DNA of 64,000 nt from the NCBI GenBank assembly GCA_963920665.1, contig OY987266.1, forward strand, positions 26,152,248 to 26,216,247, in the 5' to 3' direction. Positions 57,340 through 64,000 of the stretch are shown one piece after another. The DNA comes from Straminergon stramineum (taxonomy: Eukaryota; Streptophyta; Bryopsida; Hypnales; Calliergonaceae). Position 1 is the stretch's first letter, and each line of letters begins with the position of its first letter. Position numbers and translations under genes: made by a program. The notes beneath the pieces were generated by a model, which saw nothing but the letters and a program-made list of their open reading frames with translations, searched no databases and was not told where the DNA came from.

Positions 57340-57905
57340 TACCATCATTTTGGATGAAACCTCTCCCGGAGAAGAAGATGAGAGAGAGGTCACTTAGATT
57401 GAGAAATCTGAGGAAGAAGAGTACCAAACCAGATTAGAAGAGGAAGAAGAGGAGGAGGACATGGAAGAGGAAGACTCACCTCCAGAAATCCGAAGGATCC
57501 AAACCCTGGCAGTGTTGAGGATGACTCCGGTGAAGGCAACTCTAAAAGCAACTCCAAAGGCATCCATCCAAGCACCATCAAGTCAAGGCGAGAGCAGACA
57601 AAAGAAAGCGCCAAAAGGCGAAGTAGTTAGGATTGCAGTTAGTTAAGATTTGAGTTTTGAATCAGATCCGGGTTTCTAGGCATGGGCCCAGGTTTTGGAT
57701 TTTTAGGATTTGACTTTCCGGGTTTCTCGGGAAGTCTGTGATTGGTCACTTGGATTTTCGAGTGGCTTTTTGGTTTTGGGTTTTTGGATTTTTAAATGAG
57801 GGGCAAGTTTGTTGCCCTCTCATTCCATCCTAGTGCATATAGTTGCTATCTTGTCATCCTTTCTTTAATCTGAGCCACCAAGTGGACATTCAAGTATTGA
57901 TCTAT
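57340..57905 (+). mobile_element. Fragment of the solo-LTR family
   Basis: It aligns with about 25.32-25.76 kb. Shared phrases include GGCATCCATC, GCACCATCAAGTCAAGGCG and CCACCAAGTGGACATTC. Its own upstream part encodes an acidic, in-frame peptide (EEEEEDMEEEDSPPEIRRIQ), supporting a coding origin for this portion of the family. It is cut at 57905 by gag-like copy 2. Confidence 0.8.
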
Positions 57906-58164
57906 TGTCGTGGCGTTAAATTTTAGTTGTTGTTGTCTACCTATGAAAACTAACCGGAAACCCAAAAGTAGGTATCCGGATCTAACTAAGGAATCGTCGG
58001 AAGCTAAAATAGAGAAGGAAAATTAGGTAATGGATGGATCAACTCGATTCCGGTCCCTACAGGAGAACGGATGAGAACATAAGTCTAACCTGACTAGAGA
58101 TGAACCGGATATCAGGAGGATAGAATCCAGAATAGGTCATGATGGGGTGACAGGGGTCCAATGA

Positions 58165-58172
58165 CTATATAA
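58165..58172 (+). promoter_or_regulatory. TATA box, copy 2
   Basis: TATATAAG about 260 bp upstream of the gag-like ATG. Confidence 0.6.
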
Positions 58173-58430
58173 GGACTGGCTTGCCTAGTTGAACCTCTTT
58201 TGCACTTTCAACTGTCTCAACGCTCTCCACGCTCTAAGCTCTCTACTCTCGTTTGTGACTTAGCCGTGTGTATAGGATTTGTGTGAGAGTGTCTTTTTCG
58301 AAGGTTGAGTTGTTATTGTCATAATTTTGGCTTCCAGTTGAGATCGGAGAGAGAAAGTGAGGAATGGGACGTGCGGCTAGGACAGGGTGAGGTAGAATTG
58401 GAAAGGGTTTCCAGGCTCATATCCGTGTCC

Positions 58431-58952
58431 ATGCCACAGCTCCGAAGAAGTAGAGGCGGACAGGTTAGTACGTCCTCGATAGAGGTGAAGCTCCGGAAGG
58501 TGATTCCGGTCATTCCCTCTACTAAACCAGCAAAGTCCCAACTAATGGAAGATTTGACTTCCATTGGTTGCTTGGGGTTTGCAAAGAAACCTTGGGGTTT
58601 CAAGGAAGAGTTGATGGTGAGGGAACTCCTAGGCAAGCTATCCAACAAGTTTGACAATACCATGAGAGCAGTTCCGCATCTCTGGACAAAGGAAGTCTGG
58701 AGAGTAGCATACAATTTCCGGTTAGGAAGATTGGAAATGGCGAACCGGAAGGATGAGTTCTTTTGGGGCAAGTTCCAGGGTGCCATCAATCCAAAGGACG
58801 GCTATGCCATAGAGGACTGCGTCGATGATCTCCATCACTGGCTTCTGCGATTCCTAGTTCCGATCCTACATCTGAAAAAACCAATGAGGGTGACGATTTT
58901 CCTTGTGAATACAATATTCGGCGCCCTAAGCAAAGAACGAAAAGTCGACTAG
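58431..58952 (+). CDS. Gag-like N-terminal protein, copy 2 (173 aa)
   Basis: This is an unbroken frame from ATG (58431), chosen because MPQL(R/K)R is the start shared by all four copies. It encodes the globular N-terminal part: PVIPSTKPAKSQLMEDL, GCLGFAKKPWGFKEE, LWTKEVWRVAYNFRLG, NPKDGYAIEDC and VNTIFGALSKERKVD, then TAG. Both Trp codons lost in copies 1 and 3 are intact. The rest of the protein is missing because copy 3 follows directly. Function is presumably gag-like, not established. Confidence 0.65.
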   Translation: MPQLRRSRGGQVSTSSIEVKLRKVIPVIPSTKPAKSQLMEDLTSIGCLGFAKKPWGFKEELMVRELLGKLSNKFDNTMRAVPHLWTKEVWRVAYNFRLGRLEMANRKDEFFWGKFQGAINPKDGYAIEDCVDDLHHWLLRFLVPILHLKKPMRVTIFLVNTIFGALSKERKVD

Positions 58953-59210
58953 GTGTAGCAGCATGAAATTTTAATTTTTTGGTTTTACTTAGTAATACTA
59001 ACTAGATAGCTAGATAGGAGTATCCAGATTTGGTTAAGAAACCATAAGGAGTGGAAATAGAAGTGGAAAATAAGATAGTGGGAAGATCTACTCAATTCAG
59101 TTTCTAGAGAGTAAACGGATAGGAGCGGATGTCTGACCGGATACCATACAGGAACCAGACCCGGACTAGGTCATGATGAGGTGGCAAGGGGTCCAGCTAG
59201 TATATAAAGG

Positions 59211-59220
59211 CTGGCCTGGC
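59211..59220 (+). promoter_or_regulatory. TATA box, copy 3
   Basis: TATATAAAGG about 245 bp upstream of the gag-like ATG, followed by CTGGCCTGGCC, a phrase shared with copy 4. Confidence 0.65.
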
Positions 59221-59462
59221 CAATCGCACCTCTTTTTCACTTTTTCATTTTCCAGTGCTCTCAAGCTCTTTGTGTTTGTCAGTTTCTGCTTTCCGTGTCA
59301 GTCACTGTTTCGACTGTTTTTCGCGAGTGTTATAGTGTCCGCTAGAGTGTAAGTTTGGTTTCCGGTTGAGATTGAAGAGAGAAGGAAAGAGATAGGACAT
59401 GCGGCTAGGAGAGCGATAGTAAGGTAGAATCGGAAAGGGTTCCGAGTAGCTCATCCGCGACT

Positions 59463-61132
59463 ATGCCGCAGCTCAAGAGAACTAGAGGTCATGCTAGTTC
59501 GTCGTCAACAGTAGATGTCAAATGTTGGAAAGTAGTTCCGGTTATCCCTGTGTCAGAGGATACCCGAGCGGAACTCATGGACGACTTGAACTCCATGGGT
59601 TGTATAGGGTTTGCCACCAAGCCCTGGGGTTTCAAGGAAGAAGTTTTCGTGCGGGAACTCTTGGACAAAGTGTCCAATGAGTGGGACAATACATTGAGAG
59701 CGGTTCCACCCCTCTAGACGGAAGAGGTCTAAAGGACAGTTTACAGCTTCCGGTTGGGAGGATTTGGGATGGCCAACCAGAAGGACGACTTCATCCGAGG
59801 CAAGTTCGAGGGTGCAGTAAACTCGAAGGATAGATACGCCATAGAGGACTGTAAGGATGAGCGGAACCACCGACTCTTACAGTTCCTCTTTCCGATCTTC
59901 TATCCGAAAAAGCCAACAAAGGTAACCATTACCCTTGCGAACACCATTTTCGGGGCTCTGAGAGGAGACCGGAAAGTCGACTAGGCCAAGATCATTGCCG
60001 ATTTGGTGCTCCAGTTAGTTAGTAGAGTTGGAAAGAGTAGGGCAACTCTGGTGAGCCCCTACTTAATGCACCTCTATCAGTCCCATCAACTCCTGAATGA
60101 CAAAGAAGACGAGGTGTGGAAGAATCAGCAAGTAGTGCTGAGATATGGAGAATCAGGATCGGATAGGGAGAGCGAATTCGGTTCTGAACCGGGAGAGGAT
60201 TCGGAGTCGAAAGACGAGGAGGCGCCAGTACCGCCGATCAAGTGTCACAAGACTACTTCCCCCAACAAGCAAGGGACGCCACCTGGTTACAACACTCCAG
60301 CTCCGGAAGAGAAACTGGAAGAGGAGAAGCCAATATCGGAGAAAGTGGATCCCGAGGACCTATTCGAACCCCTGGTGAAGGTCCTTTGTGACATCAAGAT
60401 GGATTGGGAACGCAAGAGAAGGATAGTCGTAGCCATCGGGTAGTTGGTGGGAGCAGCACTCGACAGAGAGCTACCAGAAAAGGTGGTGGGTTGTATCTCT
60501 AATCCGGTCGAGGCCCGGAAGCAGGAAGCAGAGATCCGTCGGTTACAAGAGGAGGTGGATCGGATGAAGACGGAGATTCTGGTGCACAAGGAGAACTTCG
60601 CAGCCACCAAGTCTATTGCAGAGGATGCTCGGCAGATGATGGAGCAAGTGAAGGCCACATTCGGGGAGACCGGAATGGCCCTCACTAGAGCAAAGTTGTT
60701 TGACGAGTGGATACACGAGGAGAAGAAGCTATCTGGTTCCCGGATGGTGAGGATTCTCAACGACTTTGCCGAGCAGGTAGAAGCGGCAATGAAGGAGGCA
60801 CGGAAGGCAGCGGACCGGATGGAGGAGAGTACCCGGATACTATTGGGAGCAACTTGCTCTCGTGGTATTCGACTCTCGGATATCTCTCTCCCAGATTCAT
60901 TCCCGAAAGTGACAGCAGGAGAGGGAAGGATGCGACCTCCCAGTCCAAGAGAACGACCTAGGCCGGCATGCCTAAAACCGCCATCGACTTGGACTCACCA
61001 CCCGCGTCCATAGGAGGCAATCCGGTTCCTCGACCTCAAGAGGTAGAGAGGAGTCGGAATCTAAACGATGTTTTCGAGTAGATGGACCCGGGAACGGACA
61101 ACATGACCATTGGATCACAAATAGAGGCTTAG
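59463..61132 (+). pseudogene. Gag-like protein, copy 3, broken
   Basis: The start is MPQLKRTRGHASS. The same frame continues to about 60.92 kb and is interrupted by TAG 59715, TAA 59730, TAG 59982 and TAG 60441 (first bases). Compared with copy 4 the first two replace Trp codons (TGG) and the last replaces a Gln codon (CAA there). A one-base deletion near 60921 then shifts the frame; the tail continues with AGMPKTAIDLDSPPAS to about 61132. Domains are as in copy 1, with an acidic run, a KCHKTTSPNKQGTPPG basic patch and the coiled coil DFAEQVEAAMKEARKAADRM. Confidence 0.7.
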
Positions 61133-62020
61133 GATATACAGGGTAGGTAGAGTAGGAACGGATACGAAACCTATTCCGATCCAGTTGGAAGAAGGTAGGA
61201 TCGAAAAGTCCGATAGAGATGGCGGCGGAACTTTCGCGGGTTTTCCCGCCCATTTGTAACTTTTTGAAATGTATATAGTTAGCGCCCACGAGGGACATTG
61301 GGAGTCTTCTTTTTGCAATTTCTGTTGTACCTTTGTATGTGCTCTGTTGTTATGTGTGTCTCCCAAGCTTGGTAGGTTTGCATGATGCGGAGTTAGGAAG
61401 GCGTAATATAGGGTTGTGATTAGATTTCTCCCCTTAGTGCGATAGTTTCCGATCCTTAGTGTGTGTGCAGGTTGTGTAAGTGTTGGGAGTGTATTTCAGT
61501 GCCTTAGCAAGATCTAGGGTTTTGAAGTTTCGGGTAAGATAGCCGTTGTTAGGCTAGGGGGATAGGGAGGGTATCCTTAGTCGCGCTAGAGCTCCTGGAC
61601 GAGTAGTCCGGTTGAGTGTCCGATCTTCTAAGAGGTCTCACCACCTTAGTTGGTAAATGGAATGATCCTAGTTATTGTTGGAACGGACGAGTACACTTGT
61701 AACCACCTAGCTTCGTACAAGTAGGAGCTGGCATTGAGGTTGTTGTAGTAAGAACGGATCGTACGGGAGATCTTTGTGTGACCTGCATTCCGGATTAATG
61801 TTGGGAGTGTTGGGAGGGATCAAACCGGATTCGAGTTAGTTAGGAGAGGAAGGGAGAGAACAGTGGGTTTTCAACCACTATAATCCGCAAAAAGAGTAGT
61901 GGGCCTACCACTCAGAAACCCAAGCGGCGAACCCTCTGATGGTCCAACAGAGGCAAAACTAAACCAGAAGAGAGTTGAGGAGGTACAAGAACCAGCCGGA
62001 GCGGATTGGTTCAAAGCAGT
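61133..62020 (+). other. 3' non-coding region of copy 3
   Basis: It is homologous to about 54.69-53.84 kb on the minus strand (shared CTCCCAAGCTTGG, GTACACTTGT, CTAGCTTCGTAC). It is conserved between copies although non-coding, so it may hold replication or termination signals of the element. Confidence 0.6.
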
Positions 62021-62284
62021 TGTGGCAGCATGAAATTCTAATTTTTTTGGTTTTACTTAGTAATACTAATTGGATAGCTAGATAAGGGTATCCGGATTTG
62101 GTTAAGAAACCATAAGGAGCGGAAATAGAAGTGGAGAATGAGTTAGCGACAGGATCTACTCCATCTTGTTTCCAGAGAATAAACAGATAAGAGCGGATGT
62201 CGGACCGGATAAGTGACCGACCGGATACCTTAGACGAACTGGATCCAGATTAGGTCGTGCTGAGGTGGCAATGGGGGCCGGCCA

Positions 62285-62292
62285 GTATAAAG
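62285..62292 (+). promoter_or_regulatory. TATA box, copy 4
   Basis: TATAAAGG about 250 bp upstream of the gag-like ATG, followed by GGCTGGCCTGGCC. Confidence 0.6.
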
Positions 62293-62538
62293 GGGCTGGC
62301 CTGGCCAGTCGCACCCCTTTTCACTTTTTCATTTTCCAGCGCTCCTTGTGTCTGTCAACTTAGGCGTTCCATGTTAGTCACTATGGTGAGTGTTTTTCGC
62401 AAGTGTTATAGTGTCCGCTACAATGTTAGTTTGATTTCCGGTTGAGATCAGAGAGTGAAGGAAAGGAATGGGACGTGAGGTTAGGAGAGCGACAGTAAGG
62501 CATGATCGGATAGGGTTCCCAACAGCTCGTATGCAACC

Positions 62539-64000
62539 ATGCCGCAGCTCAAAAGGACTAGAGGTCAGGCTAGCTCGTCGTCAGATGTCAAACTCCGGAA
62601 AGTAGTTCCGGTTATCCCGCTGTCAAAGGATACCCGAGCGGAACTCATGGACGATTTAAACGCCATGGATTGTATAGGGTTTGCAACCAAACCCTGGGGT
62701 TTCAAGGAGGAAGTCTTCTTCCGGGAACTCTCGAGGAAAGTGTCTAATGAGTGGGACAATACGCTGAGAGCGGTTCCGCTTCTTTGGACGGAAGAAGTCT
62801 GGAGGTTAGTGTACAGCTTCCGGCCGAGAGGATTCAGGATGGCCAATCGGAAGGACGACTTCGTCCAGGGCAAGTTTGAGGGAGCGGTCAACCCGAAGGA
62901 CGGATACGCCATCGAGGACTATAAGGATGAGCGGAACCGCCGACTTCTACAATTCCTCGTTCCAATCCTCCATCCGGAGAAGCCAATAAGGGTAACTATT
63001 ACCCTTGCGAACACTATTTTCGGGGCCCTGAGAGGGGACCGGAAAGTCGACTAGGCCCGGATCATTTCCGATCTGGTGCTCTAGTTAGTTAGTAGAATCG
63101 GAAAGAGTAGGGCAACTCCAATAAGTCCCTACTTGATGCACCTCTATCAATCGAATCAACTCCTGAACGACAGAGAGGACGAGGTGTATAAGAATTAGGA
63201 AGTAGTTCTCAGATATGGGGAATCAAGATCGGATCAAGAGAGCGAATCCGGTTCTGAACCGGGAGAGGATTCGGAGTCGGAAGACGAGGAAGCGCCAGTA
63301 CCGCCGATCAAGCGTCACAAGACTACCTCCCCGAACAAACGAGGGACGCCACCTGGGTCCAACACTCCCGCTTCGAAAGGGAAACCAGAAGAGGAGAAGG
63401 TAGTGGATCCCAAGGATCCGTTCCCACCTCTGGTGAAGGTCCTCTGTGACATCCGGATGGACTGGGAACGGAAGAGAAGAATAGTAATAGCCATCGGACA
63501 ATTGGTGGGAGTAGCACCCAACCGGGAGCTACCGGAAAAGGTGGCGGCCTATATTTTTGATCCGATCGAGTCCCGGAAGCAGGAAGCAGAGATCCGCCGG
63601 TTACAAGAGGAGGTGGATCGGATGAAGATGGAGATCTTGGTGCACCAGGAGAACTTCGCCGCCACCAAATCGATTGTAGAGGATGCTCGGCAGATGATGG
63701 AGCAAGTGAAGGCCACGTTCGGGGAGACCGAAACGGCCCTCACCAAGGCCAAGTTATTTGACGAGCGGGTGCACGAGGAGAAGAAGCTATCTGGTTCCCG
63801 GATGGTGAGGATCCTCAACGACTTTGCCGAGCAAGTAGAAGCGGCAATGAAGGAGGTACGGAAGGCTGCGGACCGGATGGAGGAGAGTATCCGGATACTG
63901 TCAGGAGCAACTTGCTCTCACGGTATCCGACTCTCAGATATCTCCCTCCTGGATTCGTTTCCGGAAGTGACAACAGGAGAGGGGAAGGATACGACCCTGA
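62539..64000 (+). pseudogene. Gag-like protein, copy 4, broken, partial
   Basis: The start is MPQLKRTRGQASS. The frame is intact to TAG 63052-63054 (after RGDRKVD), then TAG 63082-63084 and TAG 63196-63198, and open from there to the window end in the same frame. At the second and third stops copy 3 has CAG, showing directly that CAG became TAG. The protein part is as in copies 1 and 3: acidic SGSEPGEDSESEDEEAP, KRHKTTSPNKRGTPPG, PLVKVLCDIRMDW, and a long coiled coil with RRLQEEVDRMKMEILVHQ. No other indels are seen. Confidence 0.72.

Larger units (their letters stand above)
57906..58953 (+). mobile_element. Gag-like family, copy 2, truncated
   Basis: It starts TGTCGTGGCGTTAAATTT inside the LTR-family fragment, has a TATATAAG box at 58165-58172, a leader and the first part of the gag-like frame, and ends one base after the TAG at 58950-58952, where copy 3 begins. 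Confidence 0.7.
58954..62020 (+). mobile_element. Gag-like family, copy 3, 3,067 bp
   Basis: It runs from TGTAGCAGCATGAAATTTT to the start of copy 4 (TGTGGCAGCATGAAATTCT at 62021). A TATATAAAGG box is at 59211-59220. It has a leader, a broken gag-like frame and about 0.9 kb of 3' non-coding DNA. Copies 3 and 4 lie head to tail with no spacer, as in LTR-mediated tandem arrays. I see no primer-binding site complementary to initiator tRNA and no polypurine tract before 62021. Confidence 0.7.
62021..64000 (+). mobile_element. Gag-like family, copy 4 (runs off the window)
   Basis: Start TGTGGCAGCATGAAATTCT, TATAAAGG box near 62285-62292, leader, then gag-like frame to the window end. Closest relative is copy 3. 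Confidence 0.7.

Noticed and set aside
58954..62020. Standard LTR retrotransposon with primer-binding site
   Set aside because: No initiator-tRNA complement or polypurine tract was found at the expected places, so only a gag-like, TG-starting unit is claimed.
1..64000. tRNA, rRNA or other conserved RNA genes
   Set aside because: I looked for tRNA-like A/B boxes with cloverleaf and for rRNA-like conserved blocks and saw none; a tRNAscan-SE and Infernal run would settle it.

Overview
The window looks like repeat-rich nuclear DNA of a land plant. The evidence is TTTAGGG-type (plant) telomere-like blocks near 1.12 kb and 45.57 kb, GT-AG introns, CACTA, hAT and LTR-type elements with plant-like ends, and premature stops that look like C-to-T decay at CG and CHG sites. 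I cannot name the species. No intact host gene is visible. Almost everything recognisable is a mobile element or its remains, set in AT-rich DNA.

Layout. 1-7.9 kb: AT-rich DNA with old duplications and a small GC-rich inverted-motif tandem (6.4 kb). 8.0-15.4 kb: Element A, a GC-richer, intron-containing, recently broken gene (or gene set) with a ParB-like (NGQH) domain, a DNA-methyltransferase-like region, an acidic and coiled-coil region, an FCP1-like HAD phosphatase domain and a basic C-terminal exon. Its introns and 5' region carry a dispersed palindrome (TTTAGCTCG, 3 bases, CGAGCTAAA). 15.5-16.5 kb: two overlapping long foldbacks. 16.75-23.5 kb: Element B, a broken two-exon DDE transposase-like gene (DUF7869-like, with Cys/His clusters) surrounded by a different palindrome (CATCGGGAGATCTCCCGATG), again only outside exons and in one intron as a 55-bp-period array. 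24.0-28.1 kb: Relic C, a much older DUF7869-like gene with a third palindrome upstream. It is split by a 1,616-bp solo LTR (TSD GTAAA) and a 127-bp CACTA MITE (TSD TTG).

28-39.3 kb is AT-rich DNA with old repeats, microsatellites and an 85-bp CACTA MITE. 39,268-52,634 is a nest: a 13.4-kb CACTA-type element (TSD TTT) contains a 5,071-bp hAT-type element (TSD CAATTGTT) full of GGCGGAC words, and a minus-strand LTR copy. That LTR copy itself holds a 2,370-bp insertion (TSD ATAT) packed with an 11-bp GWC-5-GWC motif. 53.0-53.4 kb is a minisatellite. 53.8-64.0 kb has four copies of a TATA-driven gag-like element family (one minus, three plus).

The most interesting theme is that Elements A, B and Relic C each carry a private 20-27 bp palindrome, repeated many times and absent from exons. 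The hAT and the 2,370-bp insertion likewise carry dense private words. This suggests that each element spreads binding sites for its own encoded (or trans-supplied) protein through its non-coding DNA. The ParB/methyltransferase/FCP1 gene combination in a eukaryotic palindrome-bearing element is the best candidate here for something undescribed.
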